Assembly (NCBI GenBank): GCA_031396695.1
Contig: JANNLG010000216.1
Coordinates: 1 to 26,545, forward strand
Length of the DNA: 26,545 nt
Direction: 5' to 3'
Origin: VGRW01 sp031396695
GTDB taxonomy: Bacteria > Myxococcota_A > UBA9160 > SZUA-336
The notes beneath the pieces were generated by a model. The model was not told where the DNA came from, ran no database searches, and saw nothing but the letters and a program-made list of their open reading frames with translations. A program made the position numbers and the translations under genes. This document shows, piece after piece, positions 1-12,679 of this stretch (the stretch's first letter is position 1; the number at the start of each line of letters is the position of its first letter).

Positions 1-357
1 GATACGTTCTACGAGTTCGCGAAGCCGCTCATGCGCAAGCTCGGCTTTCCCGCGCTGTTCGCGCACGACCTGGTCGTCGAGCCAAGCTCCGGCCGCATCA
101 CCGGCTACCGGCTGCGCATGCCCGACCAGAAGCGCCAGAGCGTCGAGCACCTGCGCGCGCTCGCGTTCCGGGTGATCGCGGCCGGCGACAGCTACAACGA
201 CACAAGCATGCTCTCGGCCGCGCACGCGGGCATCCTGTTCCGCCCGCCGGCGAACGTGATCGCGGAGTTCCCGCAGTTTCCCGTCACGCTCGACTACGCC
301 GAGCTCGAGCGCGCCTTCGAAAACGCCGCGCGGATCATTGCGACCGCCGCGAGCTAG
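1..357 (+). CDS. thrH: ThrH-type phosphoserine phosphatase / homoserine phosphotransferase, C-terminal part
   Basis: The reading frame is open from base 1, so the 5' end lies outside the window. The 118 visible residues match the C-terminal part of ThrH, a HAD-superfamily enzyme that hydrolyses phosphoserine and can move phosphate to homoserine. The visible landmarks are DTFYEFAKPLMRKLG at the start, KRQSVEHL, and the HAD motif with the metal-binding acid in VIAAGDSYNDTSML. These are followed by HAGILFRPPANV and EFPQFPV, both typical of ThrH. The stop codon lies 35 bases before icd. ThrH is distinguished from SerB by this C-terminal block, from family knowledge. The N-terminal DxDxT nucleophile motif cannot be checked here. 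Confidence 0.88.
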   Translation, partial: DTFYEFAKPLMRKLGFPALFAHDLVVEPSSGRITGYRLRMPDQKRQSVEHLRALAFRVIAAGDSYNDTSMLSAAHAGILFRPPANVIAEFPQFPVTLDYAELERAFENAARIIATAAS

Positions 358-367
358 CGCCTATACT
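338..367 (+). promoter_or_regulatory. Candidate sigma-70-type promoter for the icd operon
   Basis: TTGCGA (338-343) and TATACT (362-367) are separated by 18 bases, matching the -35 and -10 consensus at 4/6 and 5/6 positions. Transcription would begin near base 374, giving a leader of about 19 bases that contains the GAGGAGG ribosome site. The -35 lies inside the end of thrH. The -10 is followed by a very GC-rich stretch, GCGCCGCGCCG. Confidence 0.5.
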
Positions 368-392
368 GCGCCGCGCCGAGGAGGATCCCCCG

Positions 393-1640
<1,248 letters not shown>

Positions 1641-1644
1641 CACG

Positions 1645-2574
1645 GTGAAGCGACCGAAAATCTCTCTCGTCGGCGCCGGCAACATCGGCGGTGTGCAAGC
1701 GCAGCTGATCGCCCAGAAGGGACTCGGCGACGTGGTGCTGCTCGACGTGGTCGAAGGCGTGCCGCAGGGCAAGGTGCTCGACATCGACCACGCGCTCGAC
1801 GGCTGGGGCTCGAACGTGCGCATCACCGGCACGAACGACTACAAGGACACGGCCGGCTCCGACCTCTACATCGTCACGGCCGGCATCGCGCGCAAGCCGG
1901 GCATGTCACGCGACGACCTGCTGAACACCAATCTCGGCATCATCAAGAGCGTCGCGAAGGGCATCAAGGAACACTCGCCCAACGCCATCGTGATCGTGGT
2001 CTCGAACCCGCTCGACGCGATGGTCTACGCCATGAAGGAGCTGACGGGCTTCCCGAAGGAGCGCGTGGTCGGCATGGCCGGCGTGCTCGACTCGGCGCGC
2101 TTCCGCTTCTTCGTCGCGCAGGAGCTCGGCGTCGCGGTGCAGGACGTGGTCGCGCTCGTGCTCGGCGGACACGGCGACACGATGGTGCCGCTGCCGCGCC
2201 TCTCCAGCGTGAACGGCATTCCGCTGCAGTCGCTGCTCTCGAAGGAGAAGCTCGCGGCGATCGTGAAGCGCGTGCAGGACGCGGGCGGCGAGATCGTCGG
2301 CCTCTTGAAGACGGGCTCCGCGTTCGTCTCGCCTGCGGCCGCGTCCGTGACGATGGCCGAGGCGATCCTGCGCGACCAGAAGCGCGTGCTCGCCTGCGCG
2401 GCATACCTCGACGGCGAGTACGGTGCGCGCGGCATCTACATGGGCGTGCCGGTGCTGCTCGGCTCGCGCGGCGTCGAGAAGATCTTCGAGCTCGAGCTTC
2501 TGCCCGACGAGCAGGCGGAAGTCGCGAAGTCGATCGACCACGTGAAGAAGCTGCTCGCCGACATCAAGCTCTGA
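1645..2574 (+). CDS. mdh: Malate dehydrogenase (LDH-like type)
   Basis: NAD-dependent malate dehydrogenase, 309 aa, the usual size for the LDH-like MDH family. The Rossmann motif GAGNIGGVQAQLIA is at residues 9-22 and the substrate-binding segment is GIARKPGMSRDDLL. Also present are VSNPLDAMVYAM, MAGVLDSARFRFFVA, and the catalytic histidine His176 within GGHGDTMVPLPR. Arg residues in the ARKPGMSR loop, rather than a Gln, favour malate over lactate. Translation starts at GTG 1645, 4 bases after the icd stop; the GGAG in the last icd codons can serve as ribosome site. sucC follows after 19 bases, so icd-mdh-sucCD are very likely co-transcribed. Confidence 0.97.
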   Translation: MKRPKISLVGAGNIGGVQAQLIAQKGLGDVVLLDVVEGVPQGKVLDIDHALDGWGSNVRITGTNDYKDTAGSDLYIVTAGIARKPGMSRDDLLNTNLGIIKSVAKGIKEHSPNAIVIVVSNPLDAMVYAMKELTGFPKERVVGMAGVLDSARFRFFVAQELGVAVQDVVALVLGGHGDTMVPLPRLSSVNGIPLQSLLSKEKLAAIVKRVQDAGGEIVGLLKTGSAFVSPAAASVTMAEAILRDQKRVLACAAYLDGEYGARGIYMGVPVLLGSRGVEKIFELELLPDEQAEVAKSIDHVKKLLADIKL

Positions 2575-2593
2575 GCAAGGAAGACCCCCCCTC

Positions 2594-3754
2594 ATGAACG
2601 TCCACGAGTATCAGGCGAAGGCGCTGCTGCGCGAGTACGGCATCGACGTGCCACCGGGCCGGCTCGCGCTCACCGCGACGGAAGCGGAGCAGGCCGCGCG
2701 CGACATCGGCGGCGTGGTGGTCGTGAAGGCGCAGGTGCACGCGGGCGGCCGCGGCAAGGCGGGTGGCATCAAGGTCGTGAAGTCGCCCGAGCAGGCGTTG
2801 CAGACCGCGGCGGACATGATCGGCATGCGGCTCGTCACCAAGCAGACCGGCGCCGAGGGCAAGGTCGTGCAGCGCCTGTACGTCGAGGCGGGCTCGAAGA
2901 TCGACCGCGAGCTGTACGTCGCGTTCCTCGTCGACCGCGCCACGCAGAACGTCGCGATCCTCGGCTCGACCGAGGGCGGCATGGACATCGAGGAAGTCGC
3001 GGAGAAGACACCGGACAAGATCCTGACCGTGCAGATCGATGCGCTGGTCGGCATCTGCGATTTCCAGGCGCGCAATCTCGGCTACGACCTCGGGCTGTCC
3101 GCGAAGCAGTGCGATGCGTTCGTGGTGCTGATCAAGAACATGTACCGGCTGTTCATGGATCTGGACGTCTCGCTGGCCGAGATCAATCCGCTCGTGATCT
3201 CGGGCGACACCGTGATCCCGCTCGACTGCAAGCTCAACTTCGACTCGAACGCGCTGTACCGACACAAGAACGTGCAGGCGCTGCGCGATCCCGACGAAGA
3301 GGACGCGCGCGAGGCGGAGGCCGCGAAGTACGACCTGAACTGGGTCTCGCTCGACGGCAACATCGGCTGCATGGTGAACGGCGCCGGGCTGGCGATGGCG
3401 ACCTTGGACATCATCCAGTACGCCGGCGGCAAGCCGGCGAACTTCCTGGACGTCGGCGGAGGGGCGGACGCCGAGCGCGTCTCGCACGCGTTCCGGCTGA
3501 TCCTCGCGGACAAGAACGTGAAGGGCATCCTGGTCAACATCTTCGGCGGCATCGTGCTGTGCGACAAAGTGGCCGAGGGCATCATCACCGCGGCGAAGAC
3601 GGTCGGCGTGACGGTGCCGCTGGTCGTGCGGCTCGACGGCACGAACGCGGTGAAGGGCCGCGAGATGCTCAAGAGCTCAGGCCTCGACATCACACCGGCC
3701 GAAGGCATGAAGGACGCGGCGGAGAAAATCGTCGCGGCGGTGCGCAAGTCATGA
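2594..3754 (+). CDS. sucC: Succinyl-CoA synthetase beta subunit
   Basis: The 386-aa beta chain of ADP/GDP-forming succinate-CoA ligase pairs with SucD to make succinate and a nucleoside triphosphate from succinyl-CoA. The N-terminus MNVHEYQAKALLREYG starts the ATP-grasp domain. KAQVHAGGRGKAGGIK lies near residue 45, and AEINPLVI carries metal-binding residues. CMVNGAGLAMATLD, NFLDVGGGA and VNIFGGIVLCDKVAEGII form the CoA-ligase-like C-terminal domain. The length equals the E. coli protein within a few residues. An AAGGAAG-like site precedes the ATG. Its stop overlaps the sucD start by 4 bases (ATGA), indicating translational coupling and equal subunit supply. ATP versus GTP preference cannot be read from the sequence. 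Confidence 0.97.
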   Translation: MNVHEYQAKALLREYGIDVPPGRLALTATEAEQAARDIGGVVVVKAQVHAGGRGKAGGIKVVKSPEQALQTAADMIGMRLVTKQTGAEGKVVQRLYVEAGSKIDRELYVAFLVDRATQNVAILGSTEGGMDIEEVAEKTPDKILTVQIDALVGICDFQARNLGYDLGLSAKQCDAFVVLIKNMYRLFMDLDVSLAEINPLVISGDTVIPLDCKLNFDSNALYRHKNVQALRDPDEEDAREAEAAKYDLNWVSLDGNIGCMVNGAGLAMATLDIIQYAGGKPANFLDVGGGADAERVSHAFRLILADKNVKGILVNIFGGIVLCDKVAEGIITAAKTVGVTVPLVVRLDGTNAVKGREMLKSSGLDITPAEGMKDAAEKIVAAVRKS

Positions 3755-4629
3755 GCATCCTGGTCGACAAGGACACCAAGCTGATCGTGCAGGGCATGGG
3801 CAAGACCGGCCAGCTACACACGAATCTGTCGCTCGAGTTCGGAACCAAAGTGGTCGGCGGCGTGACGCCCGGCCGCGGCGGTAGCGAAGCCTGCGGCCTG
3901 CCGGTCTGGAACACCATGCGCGAAGCCGTGCGCGAAACCGGCGCGCGCGCATCGGTCGTGTTCGTGCCCGCGCCGGGCGCGGCCGACGCGATCCTCGAAG
4001 CCGCAGACGCGGGCATCGAGTTGATCTGCACCATCACCGAGGGCATCCCGGTGCGCGACATGCTGCGCGCGAAGGCGGCGCTGCGCGGCTGGAAGGGCAG
4101 GCTGATCGGGCCGAACTGCCCGGGCCTGCTCGATCCGGGCGCAAAGGTGCGCATCGGTATCGCGCCGTACTCGATCTTCAAGCCGGGCAGCGTGGGCGTG
4201 GTCTCGCGCTCCGGCACGCTGACCTACGAGGCGGTGCACCAGCTCTCGCAGCTCGGCATCGGTCAGTCGACCTGCGTCGGCATCGGCGGCGATCCGATCC
4301 CCGGCACGAGCTTCACGGACGTGCTGCGCTTGTTCCAGAACGACCGCGCGACCAAGGCGGTGGTCATGATCGGCGAGATCGGCGGCAGCGCGGAAGAGGA
4401 AGCCGCGGAGTTCGTCCAGTCCGAGATGAACAAGCCCGTGGTCGCGTTCATCGCGGGCGTGACCGCGCCGTCGGGCAAACGCATGGGCCACGCGGGCGCG
4501 ATCATCTCGGGCGGCAAGGGCACGGCCGACGGCAAGCGCAAGGCGCTCGAGAAGGCCGGCATTCCCGTGGTGCCGACGCCGGCCATGATCGGCGACACGC
4601 TCGCCCAGGCCGCGCGCGGCGTTCTGTAG
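3751..4629 (+). CDS. sucD: Succinyl-CoA synthetase alpha subunit
   Basis: The 292-aa alpha chain carries the CoA-binding Rossmann domain and the phosphohistidine. VQGMGKTGQLHTNLSLEFGTK replaces the usual G-x-T-G-x-x-G start, with the nearby VTPGRGG loop. IGPNCPGLLDPG and GVVSRSGTLTYEAV are classic SucD signatures. The active-site phosphohistidine is His247 in MGHAGAIISGGKGTADGK. The start ATG overlaps the sucC stop (ATGA). The next gene begins directly after the TAG with no intervening base, so the operon appears to continue. No ndk gene is seen here, although ndk follows sucD in some related genomes (from memory). Confidence 0.97.
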   Translation: MSILVDKDTKLIVQGMGKTGQLHTNLSLEFGTKVVGGVTPGRGGSEACGLPVWNTMREAVRETGARASVVFVPAPGAADAILEAADAGIELICTITEGIPVRDMLRAKAALRGWKGRLIGPNCPGLLDPGAKVRIGIAPYSIFKPGSVGVVSRSGTLTYEAVHQLSQLGIGQSTCVGIGGDPIPGTSFTDVLRLFQNDRATKAVVMIGEIGGSAEEEAAEFVQSEMNKPVVAFIAGVTAPSGKRMGHAGAIISGGKGTADGKRKALEKAGIPVVPTPAMIGDTLAQAARGVL

Positions 4630-5529
4630 ATGGGACTGGTCGTCGTCGGATCGGTCGCGCTCGACGACATCGAGGCGCCGGCGGGAAGCGTGAAGTCGGT
4701 GCTGGGCGGCGCCGCGTCGTACTGCTCGGTCGCCTCGAGCTATTTCGTGCGAACCCAGGCCGTTGGCGTGACGGGCGACGACTTCCCGCAGGAGCACCTC
4801 GACTTCCTGGCCTCGCGCGGCATCGATCTGGCCGGCGTCACGCGTGCGCAGGGACGCACCTTCCGCTGGGGCGGGCGCTACCACGCGTCGCTGAATCAAC
4901 GCGACACGCTGTTCACCGAGCTCGGCGTGTTCGAGCGCTTCGATCCCGTGCTGCCGCCCGAGTACCTGGATGCGGAATGGGTGTTCCTGGCGAACATCCA
5001 TCCCGCGCTGCAGCGCGGCGTGCTCGAGCAGGTGCGCGCGCCGCGCTTCTCGGCGATGGACACGATGAACTTCTGGATCGAGGGCTCGCGCGCGGAGCTC
5101 GAGAAGACGCTCGCGCGGGTCGACGGTCTGGTGATCAACGACGACGAAGCGCGCCAGCTGACCGGCGAGTCGAATCTGGTGCGCGCGGCGGACGCGATTC
5201 GAGCGCTCGGCCCCACGACCGTGATCGTGAAGCGCGGCGAGCACGGCGCGCTGCTCTTCGACGAGGCGGGCGTGTTCGCGGCGCCGGCCTTCCCGCTGCG
5301 CGAGGTGCAGGATCCGACCGGTGCGGGCGACAGCTTCGCCGGCGGCTTCATGGGCTCGCTCGCTGCGGGCGGCTCGCTCAACGCGGACGCACTGCGCCGG
5401 GCGGTGATCCACGGGTCCGTGCTCGCCTCGTTCTGCGTCGAGCGCTTCAGCCTCGATCGCTTCCGCAGGCTCACGCGCGCCGAGATCGACGAGCGCTTCG
5501 AAGAGTTCCGCCGCCTAACCCGATTCTAG
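4630..5529 (+). CDS. PfkB-family carbohydrate/nucleoside kinase
   Basis: A 299-aa ribokinase/PfkB-superfamily kinase that phosphorylates a sugar or nucleoside hydroxyl with ATP; the substrate is unknown. The N-terminal glycine motif is VLGGAASYCSVASSYF, and the C-terminal signature DPTGAGDSFAGGFMG contains the catalytic base Asp234. Internal family features are AMDTMNFWIEG, VINDDEARQLTG and VIVKRGEHGALLF. The ATG directly abuts the sucD stop codon, so it is probably translated by re-initiation within the TCA operon. Linkage of such a kinase to sucD is not explained by a known pathway. A strong hairpin follows 18 bases after the stop and may end the operon. Confidence 0.9.
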   Translation: MGLVVVGSVALDDIEAPAGSVKSVLGGAASYCSVASSYFVRTQAVGVTGDDFPQEHLDFLASRGIDLAGVTRAQGRTFRWGGRYHASLNQRDTLFTELGVFERFDPVLPPEYLDAEWVFLANIHPALQRGVLEQVRAPRFSAMDTMNFWIEGSRAELEKTLARVDGLVINDDEARQLTGESNLVRAADAIRALGPTTVIVKRGEHGALLFDEAGVFAAPAFPLREVQDPTGAGDSFAGGFMGSLAAGGSLNADALRRAVIHGSVLASFCVERFSLDRFRRLTRAEIDERFEEFRRLTRF

Positions 5530-5547
5530 GGCAGCAGTGTTTGCGAT

Positions 5548-5580
5548 GGGCGCCGTCCGCGGCCGCCCGCGGCGGCGCCC
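5548..5580 (+). terminator. Strong GC hairpin after the TCA operon (possible terminator)
   Basis: The outer arms GGGCGCCG (5548-5555) and CGGCGCCC (5573-5580) pair perfectly. Inside them CCGCGG pairs with CCGCGG around a 4-base loop, leaving one unpaired T. No T-run follows, so this is not a standard intrinsic terminator. It could be a rho-dependent or 3'-end-protecting structure. Confidence 0.45.
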
Positions 5581-5601
5581 CGCAAGCGCCGCAGGCGCGC
5601 G

Positions 5602-5652
5602 CAGCGAGGCGAAGCCGAGCGTAGCCACATCGGTACTGCGCAGCTTCGCCGC
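5602..5652. repeat. Inverted repeat in the 167-base gap before the 227-aa gene
   Basis: GCGAGGCGAAGC (5602-5613) and GCTTCGCCGCGC (5641-5652) are inverted copies matching at 11 of 12 positions, with a 27-base loop. Together with the hairpin just upstream this fills most of the gap 5530-5696. No open frame, tRNA or convincing promoter was seen in that gap. It may be a dispersed intergenic repeat or a structured leader. Confidence 0.35.
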
Positions 5653-5696
5653 GCAGATCCATCAAGGGCGGCCGCTTTCGTCCCGATAGATCGGTC

Positions 5697-6380
5697 ATGT
5701 TCTCGAAGACCGACGGCCCGACAGCCTTGCGCGCGGATCTCGTGCGCGCGCTCTCGTTCTCGCACGATCGCGTCGAGCGACAGAGCGAAGCTGCGACGGT
5801 GGCGTCACTGGCGGCGCTGGCGGCAGTGTGGAACGGACGCAAGGGACACGTCGCGCTGATCATCCGCGACGTCGAGCCCGCCGCGATCGAGCGCTACGTG
5901 GGCTCCGCGCCGATCCTCTCCGAGGACGATCTCGACTCCGCGGTGGAAGAGGGGCTCGCGTTCGCCGAGAGCCTCGGCTTTTCGATGGATGCGCCCGAGT
6001 TCGTGATGCTCTCGAACGAGGCGCGCGGGGAACGCATCTACCGTTGGAACAAGCTGCGCAAGATCCGGCCCGCGTCACCCGCCGCGTCGTTCGAAGATTC
6101 GTCGCCGTCGGTGCCCGAGCTCGAGCCGCCGGAGCCCGCTGCGGTTCCGACCGGCTACGAGATCGAGCTCGAGGATCTCGCGGTGCCGCCGCCGCCGCCC
6201 GCACCCGACTTCGAGGCTGAGATCGTCGCGCGCGCGCGGTCCGGAGATTCCGGCGGCGAGAACGCAGCGCGCGCGCACAACGCGCCGAGCGCCGTGCTCG
6301 GCCGGATTTCGCTCGTCCGCAAGAACGGCGCCGACGCGCGCCGTCTCGAGCTGCTCGCGAAGCTGCTCGCGTTCTACTAG
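5697..6380 (+). CDS. Conserved-looking protein of unknown function, with proline-rich linker
   Basis: I do not recognise this 227-aa protein. Residues 1-130 look globular: an alpha-helical start (TALRADLVRALSFSHDRVE), a hydrophobic AALAAVWNGRKGHVALIIRDVEP, and an acidic helix near SEDDLDSAVEEGLAFAESLGF. Residues ~130-175 are a low-complexity Pro/Glu-rich linker containing PPPPPAPDFE. The C-terminal ~25 residues end in a basic/hydrophobic helix (RRLELLAKLLAFY). No signal peptide or membrane segment is present, so it should be cytoplasmic. Its stop overlaps the strong AGGAGG ribosome site of the next gene, so it is co-transcribed with the TPR lipoprotein. The start has only a weak ribosome site, and other starts are possible. 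Confidence 0.75.
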   Translation: MFSKTDGPTALRADLVRALSFSHDRVERQSEAATVASLAALAAVWNGRKGHVALIIRDVEPAAIERYVGSAPILSEDDLDSAVEEGLAFAESLGFSMDAPEFVMLSNEARGERIYRWNKLRKIRPASPAASFEDSSPSVPELEPPEPAAVPTGYEIELEDLAVPPPPPAPDFEAEIVARARSGDSGGENAARAHNAPSAVLGRISLVRKNGADARRLELLAKLLAFY

Positions 6381-6392
6381 GAGGAACCAGTC

Positions 6393-7172
6393 ATGATCAG
6401 GTCGAATGCGCTCTGCGCCGCGCTCTTCGCGCTCGGGATCGCGAGCGCGTGCACCACGGTCACGCCGGTCGACGTCAGCAAGGCGAACTCGCATCGCGAT
6501 CTGGCCGAGGTGAAGCTCGCCAAGGGCGAGAGCGAGCGCGCGATCAAGGAATATCAGATCGCGATCAAGCTGAACCCGAACGACGCGGAGAGCCGCTTCG
6601 GCATCGCCGAGGCGTATCGGCGCAAGAACCTGCTTCCGGACAGCGAGCGCGAGCTGCGCGAAGCGCTGCGAATCGACCCGAGCCACCACGAGGCGCGCCT
6701 GGCACTGGGCGTGACGTTCCTGCAGATGGAGCGCTGGAACGACGCGGCCGCGGAGTTCCAACGGCTCGCCGATGACCCGACCTTCGTTCGACCCACGCGC
6801 GCGCTTGTAAACCTGGGCTGGGCTCACTACAAATCGGGCGATCTCGAGCGAGCGAAGTCCGACTTCGAGCGCGCGTTGCGGGCCGATCCGACCAACTACG
6901 TCGCGCAGCTCGACCTCGGGATCGTGTACTACGAGCAGGGGGAGCTGGTCGAAGCCGTCACGCGCTTCGAGGAGTGTGTGAAGATTCTCTCGGAGCGGCC
7001 GGTCAAGGTCTTCGGGCCGGTCGAGGCCGAGGCGCGCTATCGCATGGCCCAGGCGTACGTGCGTCTCGGCAAGCGCGACAAGGCCGTCGACTCGCTGAGC
7101 ATTGCCGTGGCACGGGGGGGCGAGAGCGAGTGGGTCCGCAAGTCGAACGACTACCTGAAGGTGCTGCAGTAG
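6393..7172 (+). CDS. TPR-repeat lipoprotein (PilF/Tgl-like)
   Basis: A 259-aa envelope lipoprotein. The signal sequence MIRSNALCAALFALGIASAC ends in a lipobox with Cys20. The rest is about six tetratricopeptide repeats, seen as repeated A-x-x-x-Y/F-x-x-A-L-x-x-x-P patterns: YQIAIKLNPNDAESRFGIAE, LREALRIDPSHHEARLALG, FERALRADPTNYVAQLDLG. This build matches the PilF/PilW/Tgl group, which pilots the type IV pilus secretin in the outer membrane. No pilus gene is present in the window, so the role is inference. An AGGAGG site (6379-6384) lies 8 bases before the ATG. The next gene overlaps its 3' end. Confidence 0.85.
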   Translation: MIRSNALCAALFALGIASACTTVTPVDVSKANSHRDLAEVKLAKGESERAIKEYQIAIKLNPNDAESRFGIAEAYRRKNLLPDSERELREALRIDPSHHEARLALGVTFLQMERWNDAAAEFQRLADDPTFVRPTRALVNLGWAHYKSGDLERAKSDFERALRADPTNYVAQLDLGIVYYEQGELVEAVTRFEECVKILSERPVKVFGPVEAEARYRMAQAYVRLGKRDKAVDSLSIAVARGGESEWVRKSNDYLKVLQ

Positions 7173-7618
7173 CGGCGGACCCGCCGGCGCCGGTCTTCGG
7201 ACCCTGGTACCGGCGGCAACGCGAGCTGCGCGGCATCTCCGTCTTCTACGTCGCCGCGCGCACCAAACTCACGCCGGAACGCGTGCGCGAGATCGAGAAC
7301 TCGAGCGCGACGCTCGAGACCGACGGTCTCGGCCGAGCCACCGCGCGCTCGCTCGCGCTCGCGATCGGTGCCGATCCGGACATGGCCGCTTCGCTGCTCG
7401 GCGAGCGGCGCCGCACCGCGCGCGGCGTTCGCGGCGAGCACGGCTTCTGGCTGCAGGGCTTCGCCTGGACCTGGGGACGGCGCATCGCACTCGGCATCGC
7501 GCTCGGCGCAGGCCTCTGGCTGCTCGGTCTGTGGCTCTCGGGCGTGGTCGCCCACCAAGGCACTCCGCCGCTCGTCTACAAACCGGACTACGTCGAGAAG
7601 CTTCTCCACCCAAACTGA
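7130..7618 (+). CDS. Helix-turn-helix protein with one C-terminal membrane segment (RodZ-like build)
   Basis: The clear coding part runs from about 7181 to the stop: a basic helix-turn-helix (LRGISVFYVAARTKLTPERVREIE), a second helix pair (TARSLALAIGADPDMAASLL), a linker, one membrane span (ALGIALGAGLWLLGLWLSG) and a short tail. This is the build of RodZ-type cytoskeletal HTH proteins, but it lacks a long periplasmic domain. No ATG occurs at a sensible place. GTG 7130 is proposed because a G-run lies about 10 bases upstream and it overlaps the TPR gene, giving 162 aa. The start is uncertain. The link to the TPR lipoprotein suggests an envelope or cell-polarity role, which is inference. Confidence 0.65.
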   Translation: MGPQVERLPEGAAVAADPPAPVFGPWYRRQRELRGISVFYVAARTKLTPERVREIENSSATLETDGLGRATARSLALAIGADPDMAASLLGERRRTARGVRGEHGFWLQGFAWTWGRRIALGIALGAGLWLLGLWLSGVVAHQGTPPLVYKPDYVEKLLHPN

Positions 7619-7659
7619 GTAGAATTCGCGCGCGCCGAGAAGCCGCGGGGATCCAAGCG

Positions 7660-9006
<1,347 letters not shown>

Positions 9007-9046
9007 CCGATCCGCGTTCCGGCGCGGTTGAGATACCCTGAGCGCC

Positions 9047-9898
9047 ATGCCCGTCGAGTACCGCACGCGCGCGCTCGTCCTGCGGACGTTCGACCAGGGC
9101 GAGTCCGACCGCGTCGTGCACCTCTACACCGCGACGCAAGGCCGCGTGAGCGCGATCGCCAAGGGCGCGCGCCGCTCGAAGCGACGTTTTCCCGGCACGC
9201 TCGAGATCCTGTCGCTGATCGACGTGCGGCTGGTCGATCCGCCGCGGGCGCAGCTCATGCGGCTCGAGGCTGCGAAGCTGGTGGGCGCGTTCGAGGGCAT
9301 CACCGCGAACCTCACCCGCTACGCGATTGCCTGTCAGTTCCTCGAGCTGCTCGATCGGCTGACCGCGGAGCGCGAGGCGCACGCCGACCTGTTCCACTTC
9401 GCGGTGGGCGTGCTCGAGGTGCTGCGCGAGGCCGAGGCCGATCGGCTGCTCGCGGTGCTGGTGCTGGCGAAGACGCTCGCGCGGCTCGGCTTCCGGCCGC
9501 AGCTCACGCGCTGCGCGGTGTGCGGCACCGAGCCCGCTGCCTCGGTCACGCAGATCGCTTTCCTGCCCGCGCACGGCGGCAGCGTGTGCCGCAGCTGCGC
9601 CGGGCCGGCCGAGGGTACGGTTCCGATCCGCTTGCTGCGCGTGCTCGAAGCGGGACTGCGTCAGCCGCTGCGCGCGCGAGCCGAGCTCGGGCTCGACGCG
9701 CGCGAAGTCGAGCGCGTGGAGCTGTTGGTCGAGCGCTTCTTCCGTTTCCAGATCGGTACCGACCTGCGCTCCGCAGCTTTCTTGCGGCAAGCGCTCGCCG
9801 ACGCTGAGGATTCGAGCGGCGAATCGCCCGCGGTTGACGGCACCGGGGAGCGCGGAGATACTGCGCCCGCGGCCGCTTCGATCGGCGTCTCTGACTGA
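9047..9898 (+). CDS. recO: DNA repair protein RecO
   Basis: RecO, 283 aa, binds single-stranded DNA and SSB and helps RecR load RecA at gaps. The N-terminal OB fold reads TRALVLRTFDQGESDRVVHLYT and is followed by GRVSAIAKGARRSKRRF, the usual RecO signature. The four-Cys zinc site is CAVCG with CRSC about 30 residues later (near residues 157-187). Its length is slightly above the usual ~240-260 aa because of a low-complexity C-terminal tail of about 30 residues. The ppdK promoter lies in the DNA coding for that tail. It stands 40 bases after mgtE with no strong ribosome site. Confidence 0.93.
   Translation: MPVEYRTRALVLRTFDQGESDRVVHLYTATQGRVSAIAKGARRSKRRFPGTLEILSLIDVRLVDPPRAQLMRLEAAKLVGAFEGITANLTRYAIACQFLELLDRLTAEREAHADLFHFAVGVLEVLREAEADRLLAVLVLAKTLARLGFRPQLTRCAVCGTEPAASVTQIAFLPAHGGSVCRSCAGPAEGTVPIRLLRVLEAGLRQPLRARAELGLDAREVERVELLVERFFRFQIGTDLRSAAFLRQALADAEDSSGESPAVDGTGERGDTAPAAASIGVSD
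9834..9862 (+). promoter_or_regulatory. Candidate sigma-70-type promoter for ppdK inside the recO 3' end
   Basis: TTGACG (9834-9839) and GATACT (9857-9862) are spaced 17 bases apart, matching the consensus hexamers at 5/6 and 4/6. Transcription would start near 9869, about 57 bases before the ppdK start. As at icd, the -10 is followed by GCGCCCGCGG. Confidence 0.55.
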
Positions 9899-9911
9899 AT
9901 CGAGCCCGACA

Positions 9912-9917
9912 GGGAGG
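9912..9917 (+). promoter_or_regulatory. Ribosome binding site that decides the TTG start of ppdK
   Basis: GGGAGG lies 8 bases before TTG 9926. No ATG or GTG lies between it and the conserved PPDK N-terminus, so the rare TTG start is preferred. Confidence 0.7.
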
Positions 9918-9925
9918 CCACGAGC

Positions 9926-12675
<2,750 letters not shown>

Positions 12676-12679
<4 letters not shown>

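Noticed and set aside
3814..5412. 532-aa minus-strand open frame
   Set aside because: Antisense of sucD and the PfkB kinase; Arg/His/Ala-rich shadow.
7108..7124. TGGCACG as a second sigma-54 promoter
   Set aside because: The -12 half (TTGC at the right spacing) is absent; the same holds for TGGCACG at 10635.
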